Notes under the pieces: generated by a model
Seen by the model: the letters and a program-made list of their open reading frames with translations, nothing else
Told to the model about the DNA's origin: nothing
The model's database searches: none
In this document: positions 32,384-42,800 of the stretch, piece by piece
Position numbering within the stretch: the stretch's first letter is position 1
Layout of the letters: each line of letters begins with the position of its first letter
Source: Aeromicrobium sp. IC_218
GTDB taxonomy: Bacteria; Actinomycetota; Actinomycetes; Propionibacteriales; Nocardioidaceae
Assembly: GCF_004336805.1 (NCBI RefSeq)
Contig: NZ_SJXM01000002.1
Span: 62,001 to 126,000, forward strand
Length of the DNA stretch: 64,000 nt
Reading direction: 5' to 3'
Program-made: the position numbers and the translations under genes

Positions 32384-33730
32384 ATGAGCGACCGTTACCA
32401 GGCCCTGGCCCACTCCCCCGTCGGCAAGCTGCTGGTCAAGAACCTCGGCCTGCCGAACCCGCCGTTCCTGGACCGCTGGAGCCCCGGCGACCCGACGGTG
32501 AAGGGCACGGTGCTGGTCGGGTCCGCGCCGGGCAGCGTCCTGGGCGACCGCGTGGGCGCCGCGCTGACCACGCTCGGAATCACCGCCACCGGGTCGTTCG
32601 TCGAGGGCGAGCGCTACAAGGGCCTGCTGTTCGACGCCACCGGCATCGATTCCCCCGAGGGCCTGGTCGAGCTGCAGCGCTTCTTCACCCCGGTGCTGCG
32701 CAGCGTCTCGTCCAGCGCCCACGTCGTGGTGGTCGGACGCCTTCCCGAGCAGGCCGGCAGCACCGGCGCCGCCATCGCCCAGCGCGGCCTGGAGGGCTTC
32801 ACCCGCTCGCTCGGCAAGGAGATCGGCAACGGCGGCGCGGTCAACCTCGTCTACGTCGGCGACGGCGCCGAGGACTCCTTCGCCTCGACCATCGGCTTCC
32901 TGCTCTCGCCCCGCTCGGCGTTCGTCTCCGGCCAGGTCGTGCGGCTCGGCCTAACCGCGCTGACCGCGGCCGACGCCGTGACCGACCCGGAGCGTCCGCT
33001 CGCGGGCAAGGTCGCGCTGGTCACCGGCGCCTCCCGCGGGCTCGGCGCGGCGATGGCCCGCACGCTGCACCGCGACGGCGCCACCGTCGTCGGCCTGGAC
33101 GTGCCCGCGATGGCCGACGACCTCAAGAAGCTCGCCGACGAGCTCGAGGGCGGCTGGCTCGCGCTCGACATCACCGTGCCGGACGCCCCGCAGCGCATCG
33201 CGGCGTACCTGAAGGAGCACCACGGCGGCGTCGACGTCGTCGTGCACAACGCCGGCATCACCCGCGACAAGCGCCTCAAGAACATGAAGCCGGAGAGCTT
33301 CGCGCTGGTCGTCGACATCAGCGTCGGGGCCCCGCAGCGCATCACCGAGGAGCTCGTCTCGCAGGGGCTGATCCGTCCCGGCGGCCGCGTGCTCGGCGTC
33401 TCGTCGATCGCCGGCATCGCCGGCAACTCGGGCCAGACCAACTACGGCGCGGCGAAGGCCGGCGTCATCGGCCTGGTGCAGGACCTGGCGCCGCGGCTCG
33501 CCGAGCAGGGCATCACGGTCAACGCGGTCGCCCCGGGCTTCATCGAGACCGACATGGTCAAGACGATGCCGCTGGGCATCCGCGAGGCCGGACGCCGGCT
33601 CAGCTCGATGTCGCAGGGCGGCCAGCCGATCGACGTCGCCGAGACCGTCGCCTGGATCGCGCACCCCGGCTCGTCCGCCGTGTCGGGCAACGTCGTGCGG
33701 GTCTGCGGCCAGAGCCTGCTGGGCGCCTGA
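32384..33730 (+). CDS. fabG4: High-molecular-weight 3-oxoacyl-ACP/CoA reductase FabG4
   Basis: Short-chain dehydrogenase of 448 residues with two domains. The N-terminal half (about 1-200) is a flavodoxin-like/degenerate SDR domain lacking the catalytic triad. The C-terminal half is an active reductase: KVALVTGASRGLGAAMA near 208, NAG near 289, and catalytic Y354/K358 in TNYGAAKAG. Matches M. tuberculosis FabG4 (Rv0242c), which reduces 3-ketoacyl thioesters with NADH. ATG 32384 has AAGGA upstream. The hydratase follows after 1 bp, giving a reductase-dehydratase pair opposite the thiolase. Confidence 0.93.
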   Translation: MSDRYQALAHSPVGKLLVKNLGLPNPPFLDRWSPGDPTVKGTVLVGSAPGSVLGDRVGAALTTLGITATGSFVEGERYKGLLFDATGIDSPEGLVELQRFFTPVLRSVSSSAHVVVVGRLPEQAGSTGAAIAQRGLEGFTRSLGKEIGNGGAVNLVYVGDGAEDSFASTIGFLLSPRSAFVSGQVVRLGLTALTAADAVTDPERPLAGKVALVTGASRGLGAAMARTLHRDGATVVGLDVPAMADDLKKLADELEGGWLALDITVPDAPQRIAAYLKEHHGGVDVVVHNAGITRDKRLKNMKPESFALVVDISVGAPQRITEELVSQGLIRPGGRVLGVSSIAGIAGNSGQTNYGAAKAGVIGLVQDLAPRLAEQGITVNAVAPGFIETDMVKTMPLGIREAGRRLSSMSQGGQPIDVAETVAWIAHPGSSAVSGNVVRVCGQSLLGA

Positions 33731-33731
33731 C

Positions 33732-34610
33732 GTGACGCGCCGGCTGTACGAGAAGCCTCCCGCGACGCTCCCGCTGTACGGGCGTGCGCTGCTGCCGGCG
33801 CTGCCCGGTGTCGGGTCGCTGCCCGGGGTCAAGCACGCGTCCGACGGCGTCCCGGACGTCGTGCTGGAGCGCAAGAACGTGTCGGCCGACCCGGCGCACC
33901 TGCGGGCGTACCGCGAGGTCTGCGGCTTCGGGCTGCGCGACACCCTGCCGGCGACGTACCCGCACATGCACGCGTTCGCGCTGCACCTGGCGCTCATGAC
34001 CGACACGCGGTTCCCGTTCGCACCCATGGGCCTGGTGCACCTGCGCAACACGATCGTCCAGCACCGCCCGATCGGCGTCACCGAGCCGCTCTCGGTCGCC
34101 GTGCACGCCGAGGGACTGCGCCCGCACCCCAAGGGACGCCTGGTCGACCTCGTGACGGTCGCGCGCACCCGGGGCGAGACGGTGTGGGAGGAGACGACGA
34201 CGCTGTTCGCGCGCGGGTCCGGGCGCGGCCCGGAGGAGGCGGCCCCGCTCGAGGGCGTGGAGCCCCCGCCGGGCGTGGCCCGGTGGCGGCTCGACGGCGG
34301 TCTCGGACGTCGCTACGCGGCCGTCTCGGGCGACCGCAACCCGATCCACCTGCACCCGTGGACGGCCAAGGCGTTCGGCTTCCCGAGCAACATCGCCCAC
34401 GGCATGTGGACCAAGGCGCGCTGCCTCGCGGCCCTGGAGAACCGGATTCCGGCGGCGTTCCGCGTGGACGTGGAGTTTCGCAAGCCCGTGCTGCTGCCGA
34501 CCACCGTCCTGCTCGGCTCGGCCGAGGGCGAGGCCGGGACGACCGTGTTCGGCGTCCAGGGAGAGCGCAAGCCGGTCACGCACCTGGTCGGTCGCGTCAC
34601 CCCGCTCTAG
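33732..34610 (+). CDS. MaoC-like (R)-3-hydroxyacyl thioester dehydratase, HtdX-like
   Basis: Double hot-dog protein of 292 residues. The C-terminal hot-dog carries the hydratase-2 motif, with D201 and H206 in SGDRNPIHLHPWTAKAFGF; the N-terminal hot-dog lacks it. Expected to hydrate or dehydrate 2-enoyl/3-hydroxyacyl thioesters, as HtdX (Rv0241c) does beside fabG4 in M. tuberculosis. GTG start at 33732, one base after the fabG4 stop. The order fadA2 | fabG4-htdX forms most of a fatty acyl elongation or degradation cycle. Confidence 0.88.
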   Translation: MTRRLYEKPPATLPLYGRALLPALPGVGSLPGVKHASDGVPDVVLERKNVSADPAHLRAYREVCGFGLRDTLPATYPHMHAFALHLALMTDTRFPFAPMGLVHLRNTIVQHRPIGVTEPLSVAVHAEGLRPHPKGRLVDLVTVARTRGETVWEETTTLFARGSGRGPEEAAPLEGVEPPPGVARWRLDGGLGRRYAAVSGDRNPIHLHPWTAKAFGFPSNIAHGMWTKARCLAALENRIPAAFRVDVEFRKPVLLPTTVLLGSAEGEAGTTVFGVQGERKPVTHLVGRVTPL

Positions 34611-34645
34611 ACAGCGTCCCCGCCGGCTGAGCCCGCCCCCGCTGG

Positions 34646-34678
34646 CTGAGCCGGTCGAAGCCCCTTCGACAGGCTCAG
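34646..34678. repeat. REP-like palindrome
   Basis: CTGAGCCGGTCGAAG at 34646-34660 and CTTCGACAGGCTCAG at 34664-34678 form a 15-bp inverted repeat with one mismatch and a 3-nt loop. The TTCGACAGGCTCAG half is a repeat I recognise from intergenic regions of many high-GC actinomycetes. It lies between converging genes and may serve as a terminator. Confidence 0.7.
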
Positions 34679-34720
34679 GGGGCGGAGCAGCGCCTCAGGG
34701 GGCGGAGCAGCGCCTCAGGG
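34674..34720. repeat. Tandem 20-bp repeat
   Basis: Unit CTCAGGGGGCGGAGCAGCGC at 34674-34693, repeated exactly at 34694-34713, then a third partial copy (CTCAGGG, 34714-34720). It overlaps the tail of the REP-like palindrome. Confidence 0.9.
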
Positions 34721-34728
34721 ACCGGGAG

Positions 34729-35607
34729 TCAGGAGCGGCGGGTGATGGGGCGGATGAGCCCCTCCTGCGCCGCCGTGGCGACGAGCCGGCCCTGCTGGTC
34801 GAAGATCCGCGCGGTCGACAGTCCGCGTGCGCCGGAGGCGGACGGCGAGTGCTGGTCGTACAGCAGCCACTCGTCGGCCCGGAAGCGGCGGTGGAACCAC
34901 AGCGTGTGGTCGAGCGAGGCCGGCATGATGCTCGGGTCGCCGATGACCTTGCCGTGCGGGACGAGCGAGGCGCCCAGCAGCGTCAGGTCGCTCATGTACG
35001 TCAAGGCGTTGACGTGCAGCCGCGGGTCGTCGGACGGCAGCTCCGACGCCGTGCGGAACCAGAACCGCTGCACGGCCGGCTCGCGCTGGCGCATCGGGTC
35101 GTCGGCCGGACGGTCGTCGCCGACGTAGCGCAGGTCGATCGCACCCCACTGCGACTTCCACTGCTCGCCCTGCTCGGGGTCGAGCAGCTTGACGATGTCG
35201 GCCAGCGGCGTCGCGTCCTCGGGCGCCATCACCGGCGGCATCGCGTCCTGGTGGTCCAGGCCCGGCTCGTCCTTCTGGAACGAGGCGGTCATGTAGAAGA
35301 TGATCGCGCCGTGCTGGCGGGCGGCGACGCGACGCGTGCGGAAGGTGCGGCCGTCGCGGACGTTCTCGACGTCGTAGACCACCGGCACCGTGGCGTCGCC
35401 GGCCAGGATGAAGTAGGCGTGGAAGGAGTGCACGAGGCAGTCCTCGGGCACGGTCAGCTGCGCCGCGGCCATCGCCTGGGCGGCGACGTGTCCGCCGTAG
35501 ACGCGGTCGGGGCGGCTCGGGTTCTCCGGCGGGAAGCCGCGGAACAGCCCGACCTCCAGCGGCTCCAGGTCGAGCAGACGCAGCAGGTCGTCGACTCCGG
35601 TGCTCAC
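34729..35607 (-). CDS. tesB: Acyl-CoA thioesterase II, TesB family
   Basis: Double hot-dog thioesterase hydrolysing acyl-CoA to free fatty acid and CoA. 292 residues. The N-terminal hot-dog has RVYGGHVAAQAMAAAQ near 34, with HSFHAYF near 61. The C-terminal hot-dog has SLDHTLWFHRRFRADEWLLYDQHSPSA near 235, including the conserved Asp and Gln/Thr region. Start is the GTG at 35607 overlapping the PAC2-gene stop (GTGA); the open frame upstream is a shadow. Third in a dxs-PAC2-tesB run on the minus strand. Confidence 0.92.
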   Translation of the reverse strand: MSTGVDDLLRLLDLEPLEVGLFRGFPPENPSRPDRVYGGHVAAQAMAAAQLTVPEDCLVHSFHAYFILAGDATVPVVYDVENVRDGRTFRTRRVAARQHGAIIFYMTASFQKDEPGLDHQDAMPPVMAPEDATPLADIVKLLDPEQGEQWKSQWGAIDLRYVGDDRPADDPMRQREPAVQRFWFRTASELPSDDPRLHVNALTYMSDLTLLGASLVPHGKVIGDPSIMPASLDHTLWFHRRFRADEWLLYDQHSPSASGARGLSTARIFDQQGRLVATAAQEGLIRPITRRS

Positions 35608-36497
35608 TCCTGGTCCTCCTTGCGGATCTTGGCCAGGAACTGCTCGAACTGGTCGGCCAGCTCCTCGCCGGTCGGCAGCTCCTCGTCGTGGGCCAGCAGC
35701 GAGTCGGCCGCGCCTCGGGTGAACGCGTCGTACTGCTGCTCCAGGCCGCTGAGCAGCGCACCGCCGTCCTGCTCGTCGATCTGCTTCTGGATCTCGACCA
35801 GCGTCTCGGACTGCTGGCGACGCAGGTCGTCCAGGTCGACGGTCAGGCCGGTGCGGGCCTGGAGCGCGTCGAGCAGCGCGATGGCCGCGGTCGGGTACTC
35901 GATCTGGGCCAGGTAGTGCGGCACGTGGACGACGTAGCCGGCGGCGTCGACGCCGCGCTCGCCGAGCCGCAGCTCCAGCAGCGAGGCGGCCGACGACGGC
36001 ACGTTGACCGTGCCCTGCCACAGGTTCTTGCGGTCGACCAGCGACGGCTTGGTGCCGTGCGAGGTCAGCACCAGCGGCCGGGTGTGCGGCACGCCCATGG
36101 GCACGGCACCGAGGCCGAGGGTCAGCGACACGTCGAGCTCGCCGACCACGTCGGCCAGCTCGTCGATGAACGCCTCCCAGCGGAAGTCCGGCTCGGGGCC
36201 GGCCAGCAGCAGGTAGGGGTGCCCGTTGACGTCGTGCTCGAGGACGACGTCGAGCCGCGGCTCGTCGTACTCGGCGTAGTGGTCGGCCTTGAACGCCATG
36301 AGCGGGCGGCGCGCGCGGTAGTCGTAGAACTCGTCGACGTCGAAGCTGTGGAGCACCTGCCCCTGGCCGCTCGACAGCGCTTGCGCGGCGAGCCGGGACG
36401 CGTTGCCCGCGCCCAGGAAGCCGTCGAGGGCATGGATCAGGACGGGACGCTCGGTGTACGGACGCTCGGGGCGTCGCTTCTCACGGAACCACTTCAT
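35604..36497 (-). CDS. PAC2-family protein
   Basis: 297-residue member of the PAC2 (proteasome assembly chaperone 2) family, whose actinobacterial members have no settled function. Family features: PVLIHALDGFLGAGNASRLA near 19, HSFDVDEFYDYRARRPLM near 49, YLLLAGPEPDFRWEAF near 96, and GLGAVPMGVPHTRP near 129. The C-terminal 60 residues are helical and acidic (EELADQFEQFLAKIRKEDQE). ATG 36497 has GAGG 8 nt upstream and follows the dxs stop by 10 bp. Start could lie elsewhere, but the longer frame upstream overlaps dxs and is low-complexity. Confidence 0.88.
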   Translation of the reverse strand: MKWFREKRRPERPYTERPVLIHALDGFLGAGNASRLAAQALSSGQGQVLHSFDVDEFYDYRARRPLMAFKADHYAEYDEPRLDVVLEHDVNGHPYLLLAGPEPDFRWEAFIDELADVVGELDVSLTLGLGAVPMGVPHTRPLVLTSHGTKPSLVDRKNLWQGTVNVPSSAASLLELRLGERGVDAAGYVVHVPHYLAQIEYPTAAIALLDALQARTGLTVDLDDLRRQQSETLVEIQKQIDEQDGGALLSGLEQQYDAFTRGAADSLLAHDEELPTGEELADQFEQFLAKIRKEDQE

Positions 36498-36507
36498 CGT
36501 CAATGCC

Positions 36508-38388
36508 TCAGGAGTCGGAGGTATTCCGGCCGAGCCGGTCGAGGGTGTCGGCGGCGACGGCCTCGGGCGTGAGGCCGAGCCGGCCGAGGACGACGTCGCG
36601 CTTGGCGTGGTCGAGGAACTCCTGCGCGACGGCGTGGACGGCGACCGGCGTGTCGATGCCGGCGTCCTGCAGCGCGGCGGTGATCGACGCACCGACGCCG
36701 CCGACGCGACCGTTGTCCTCGAACGTCACGACGAGCTCGTGCTCGCGGGCCAGGTCGAGGATCGAGGCGTCGACCGGCTTGACCCAGCGCGGGTCGACGA
36801 CGGTCACGCGGACGCCCTGCTCGCGCAGCAGCGCCGCGGCCCGCTCACCGGCCCGGGCGAACGAGCCGACCGCCACGAGCAGCACCTCGGCGTCGTCGTC
36901 GCGGCTCAGGACGTCGCTGCGGCCCACGCGGTCGATGGCCGGCAGGTCGTCGGGCACGGCGCCCTTGGCGAAGCGGACGACCGTGGGCGCGTCCTCGACG
37001 GCGACGGCCTCGCGCAGCAGCTCGCGCAGACGGGCGCCGTCGCGTGGGGCGGCCAGCTGCAGGCCCGGGACGAGCTGGAACAGCGACATGTCCCACATGC
37101 CGTTGTGGCTCGCGCCGTCGTCGCCGGTGACACCGGCGCGGTCGAGCACGAAGGTGACGCCGCAGCGGTGCAGGGCGACGTCGAGCAGCACCTGGTCGAA
37201 GGCGCGGTTCATGAAGGTCGCATAGACCGCCACCACCGGGTGCAGCCCGGCCATGGCCATGCCCGCCGCGCTGGTGACGGCGTGCTGCTCGGCGATGCCG
37301 ACGTCGAAGACCCGGTCGGGGAACTTGTCGGCGAACGCGTCGAGGCCGACCGGGTAGAGCATGGCGGCGGTGATGCCGACCAGGTCGTCGCGCTCGTCGG
37401 CCAGGCGCACCACCTCGTCGCGGAAGACCGACGTCCAGCCGACCGGCGCGACCGTGGTGGCGTCGCCGGTGAGACGGTCGAACGGGCCCGACTGGTGCAT
37501 CTGGTCGTTCTCGTTGGCCACGGCGATGTCGTAGCCCTGGCCCTTGGTCGTGATGACGTGCACGAGCACCGGGCCGCCGAAGTTGCGGGCCAGCGTGAGC
37601 GCCTGCTCGACCGCGGCGCGGTCGTGGCCGTCGACCGGGCCGAGGTACTTCAGGCCGAGGTCCTCGAACATGTTCTGCGGGGCGAAGGCGTCCTTGACGC
37701 CCTTCTTCATCGCGTGGAGCGCCTCGTAGGCCGCGCTGCCGACGGTGCCGCCGCGGCTGAGCCGCTCCTTGACCGCGCGCAGCGTGGGCTCGTAGCGCGG
37801 GTTGGTGCGGATCTGGGCCAGCTTGTTGGCCAGGCCGCCGACGGTCGGCGTGTACGAGCGTCCGTTGTCGTTGACCACGACGACGAGCCGACGAGTCTGG
37901 TCGGCGGCGATGTTGTTGAGCGCCTCCCAGGCCATGCCGCCGGTGAGGGCGCCGTCGCCGATGACCGCGACGACGTGGTCGTCGCTGCCGCGCAGCTGGT
38001 TCGCGCGGGCCATGCCGTCGGCGTACGACAGGCTCGTGGACGCGTGGGAGTTCTCGACCCAGTCGTGCTCGGACTCGGCTTGCGAGGGGTAGCCCGACAG
38101 GCCGTCCTCCTGGCGCAGCCGCTCGAAGTCGGCGGCGCGGCCGGTGAGCATCTTGTGGACGTACGACTGGTGCCCGGTGTCCCACACGATGCGGTCGCGC
38201 GGGGAGTCGAAGACGCGGTGCATCGCGATCGTCAGCTCGACGACGCCCAGGTTCGGGCCGAGGTGGCCGCCGCTGCGTGCGACCGAGACGAGCAGCCGCT
38301 CGCGCACCTCCGCGGCGAGCTCGGTGAGCTCGGCGTCGGTCAGCCCGGCGAGGTCGGCGGGGCCCGTCACGCGGTCCAGGACGCCCAT
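36508..38388 (-). CDS. dxs: 1-deoxy-D-xylulose-5-phosphate synthase
   Basis: Thiamine-diphosphate enzyme condensing pyruvate and glyceraldehyde-3-phosphate, the entry step of the MEP isoprenoid pathway. 626 residues from ATG 38388, which has GAAGGAG at ideal spacing and gives the usual start [25 protein letters not shown] near 50 and [17 protein letters not shown] near 143 are the ThDP-domain motifs; [12 protein letters not shown] near 365 is the transketolase-like pyrimidine motif. An in-frame ATG at 38421 lies 6 nt from TAGACT and could start a leaderless, 11-residue-longer form. Confidence 0.95.
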   Translation of the reverse strand: MGVLDRVTGPADLAGLTDAELTELAAEVRERLLVSVARSGGHLGPNLGVVELTIAMHRVFDSPRDRIVWDTGHQSYVHKMLTGRAADFERLRQEDGLSGYPSQAESEHDWVENSHASTSLSYADGMARANQLRGSDDHVVAVIGDGALTGGMAWEALNNIAADQTRRLVVVVNDNGRSYTPTVGGLANKLAQIRTNPRYEPTLRAVKERLSRGGTVGSAAYEALHAMKKGVKDAFAPQNMFEDLGLKYLGPVDGHDRAAVEQALTLARNFGGPVLVHVITTKGQGYDIAVANENDQMHQSGPFDRLTGDATTVAPVGWTSVFRDEVVRLADERDDLVGITAAMLYPVGLDAFADKFPDRVFDVGIAEQHAVTSAAGMAMAGLHPVVAVYATFMNRAFDQVLLDVALHRCGVTFVLDRAGVTGDDGASHNGMWDMSLFQLVPGLQLAAPRDGARLRELLREAVAVEDAPTVVRFAKGAVPDDLPAIDRVGRSDVLSRDDDAEVLLVAVGSFARAGERAAALLREQGVRVTVVDPRWVKPVDASILDLAREHELVVTFEDNGRVGGVGASITAALQDAGIDTPVAVHAVAQEFLDHAKRDVVLGRLGLTPEAVAADTLDRLGRNTSDS

Positions 38389-38421
38389 CCGATCTCCTTC
38401 TCCCACGTTGCCCGACGACAT

Positions 38422-38433
38422 TGGGCCAGTCTA
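38422..38433 (-). promoter_or_regulatory. dxs promoter -10
   Basis: Minus strand TAGACT (38433-38428), then 6 nt (GGCCCA) to an in-frame ATG at 38421. Transcription should begin at about 38421, leaving a 33-nt leader before the Shine-Dalgarno-led ATG 38388. Confidence 0.5.
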
Positions 38434-38461
38434 CCGACGAGTCGGCTGGCGGCCCGGTCGC

Positions 38462-38971
38462 CTACGTCCGGTACCGGCCACGCAGGTGGACGAGCGGCTC
38501 GCCCTCCCCCACGGCCACGTGCTCGACCGTGCCCTCGACCAGCAGCGCCCAGCCCGCGTGCCGCCGCGGGGCGTCGTCGAGCCGGACGCCGAGGTGGCCG
38601 ACGGCGTCGACCAGGCGCGGGCCGTGCTCCCCGTCGGCCCACTCGCCCTGGGTGAACGGGCCGCCCGGGGCCGGCGCCAGGCCGGCGAACGCGTCGGCCA
38701 GGAAGCGGTGCCGCTCCCCCAGCACGTTGACGGTGACGAGCCCGGTGTCGTCCAGCGCGTCGGCCAGCTCGGAGTCCTCGTCGACGAGCCCGAGCACGCG
38801 CGCGGGGTCGCCGTCGGCGACGAGCAGCGAGGAGATCGTCAGCCCGGCGCGGTCGCGTCCGTGGCCGGTCGTCCAGACCGTCACCGGCGCGGCCAGACGT
38901 CCGCGCAGGCGGCGCAGGGGGTCGCGGTCCCCCTCGCCGGGCACGAACGGGTGGTCGGTGTGGATCGTCAC
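38462..38971 (-). CDS. Flavin reductase-domain protein
   Basis: 169-residue FMN-binding split-barrel protein of the flavin reductase family. PVTVWTTGHGRDRAGLTISSLLVADGDPARVL (29-60) is the flavin-site segment, and TVNVLGERHRFLADAFAG near 80 is the second family block. Such proteins reduce free FMN/FAD for partner monooxygenases or act as standalone oxidoreductases; no partner is adjacent. GTG start at 38971, with weak GGAGAG upstream. It lies between a large hairpin after acnA and dxs. Confidence 0.85.
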   Translation of the reverse strand: MTIHTDHPFVPGEGDRDPLRRLRGRLAAPVTVWTTGHGRDRAGLTISSLLVADGDPARVLGLVDEDSELADALDDTGLVTVNVLGERHRFLADAFAGLAPAPGGPFTQGEWADGEHGPRLVDAVGHLGVRLDDAPRRHAGWALLVEGTVEHVAVGEGEPLVHLRGRYRT

Positions 38972-38991
38972 GCTCTCACTCTCCCGGGAAA

Positions 38992-39056
38992 GCGCTGAGG
39001 GTGACGTTGTTGCGGCTCGACACGGCGTGTCGCCTCAACAACGTCACCCTCAGCGC
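38992..39056. terminator. Large perfect hairpin downstream of acnA
   Basis: 21-bp perfect stem (38992-39012 with 39036-39056); one arm contains GCTGAGGGTGACGTTGTTG. The 23-nt loop contains a second hairpin, CGACAC at 39018-39023 with GTGTCG at 39027-39032. It lies 19 bp past the acnA stop and probably terminates it, but it is longer than a terminator needs to be. Confidence 0.65.
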
Positions 39057-39074
39057 GTGGGGTGGCCGCTCAGC

Positions 39075-41909
<2,835 letters not shown>

Positions 41910-41994
41910 GGTGTTCTCCTTCGATGGCGCGGGTCGGTCCCCATCCTGCCCACGGTCCATCATGCGACGCGTGCTCAGGTCTGCCTAACCGTAA

Positions 41995-42014
41995 GTATCT
42001 TGATATCAAGATAC
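41995..42014. promoter_or_regulatory. 20-bp palindromic operator upstream of acnA
   Basis: GTATCTTGATATCAAGATAC is a perfect palindrome in otherwise GC-rich DNA. On the minus strand TTGATA inside it can serve as a -35, with TAGGCA 16 bp further as -10, so a bound protein would block transcription of acnA. A partial second half-site (GATATCAAGG) follows at about 42017-42026. MarR-type regulators bind sites of this shape, and TamR, a MarR protein, controls aconitase in Streptomyces coelicolor; assignment to TamR is inference. Confidence 0.65.
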
Positions 42015-42055
42015 ACGATATCAAGGAGTCGGTCAGTGCGAGCGCAGCGACACGG

Positions 42056-42754
42056 TCACCACAGGCTCGGCGCGTGCAGGACCGGCCACACGAACCACAC
42101 GTAGCTGGCCGCCACCGCGAGCACGCCGACGACGCCCACGACCTCGAGCACGGTCACCACCGTGCGCCGCTGCGGCGTGAGCAAAGCGTCCTCCCCCGTC
42201 GCCTCGACGACCCGGCTCCGGGCCAGCAGGTCGGCCGGGTTGGGCAGCGACGGGACGACCAGCAGCACGAGCCCGACAGCCAGCACCACGTAGGCCAGGA
42301 TGCCGACGTGCCAGGCGTCCGGGGTCGCGGTGCGCAGCACCGTCGGCAGGCCGAACGGGAGCGCGGTCAGCAGCAGGTCGAGCAGCACCACCTGCACGAG
42401 GCCGCGGACGATCCCGCGGCCGGCGCCGAGCAGGGCACCGCTCTCACGGTCGACGACGCGGACGCCCACCCGGTGCATGCCGATGCTGTGCCCGCGAAGC
42501 CCGGCGCGCAGGCCGTTGTTCCAGAGCAGGAAGAGCTCGCCGGCGACGAGTCCGGCGACGAGCAGGTGGTCGGGCAGGCCGTCGCTCCACGACAGGTCGA
42601 CGTCCTCGAGCCCCACCACCCGGCCCAGCAGGAGGACCGCGGCGTACAGCACGACGGCGGCGGTGAAGGCGGCGCTGAACAGGAGCGCGTCGTTGAAGAA
42701 GGCGTCCTGGCGCTTCTCGGTCAGCGTGGTCGGGGCCTCGGCCTCGGTGCTCAT
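42056..42754 (-). CDS. RDD-family membrane protein
   Basis: 232 residues with five hydrophobic spans. The RDD-type block GLRGHSIGMHRVGVRVVDRESG near 108-130 follows the second and third spans. Function of RDD proteins is mostly unknown; some act in ion exchange. ATG 42754 sits 6 nt from GACAGT with a TTGCCC -35, so probably leaderless; the open frame upstream is not supported. Single gene between acnA and the large membrane protein. Confidence 0.82.
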   Translation of the reverse strand: MSTEAEAPTTLTEKRQDAFFNDALLFSAAFTAAVVLYAAVLLLGRVVGLEDVDLSWSDGLPDHLLVAGLVAGELFLLWNNGLRAGLRGHSIGMHRVGVRVVDRESGALLGAGRGIVRGLVQVVLLDLLLTALPFGLPTVLRTATPDAWHVGILAYVVLAVGLVLLVVPSLPNPADLLARSRVVEATGEDALLTPQRRTVVTVLEVVGVVGVLAVAASYVWFVWPVLHAPSLW

Positions 42755-42789
42755 GCCCTCACTGTCCCGCCTCGCCCCACCCGGGGCAA
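42755..42789 (-). promoter_or_regulatory. Promoter of the RDD gene
   Basis: Minus strand TTGCCC (42789-42784), 17-bp spacer, GACAGT (42766-42761), then 6 nt to ATG 42754. Confidence 0.45.
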
Positions 42790-42800
42790 GCAACGCGCCG

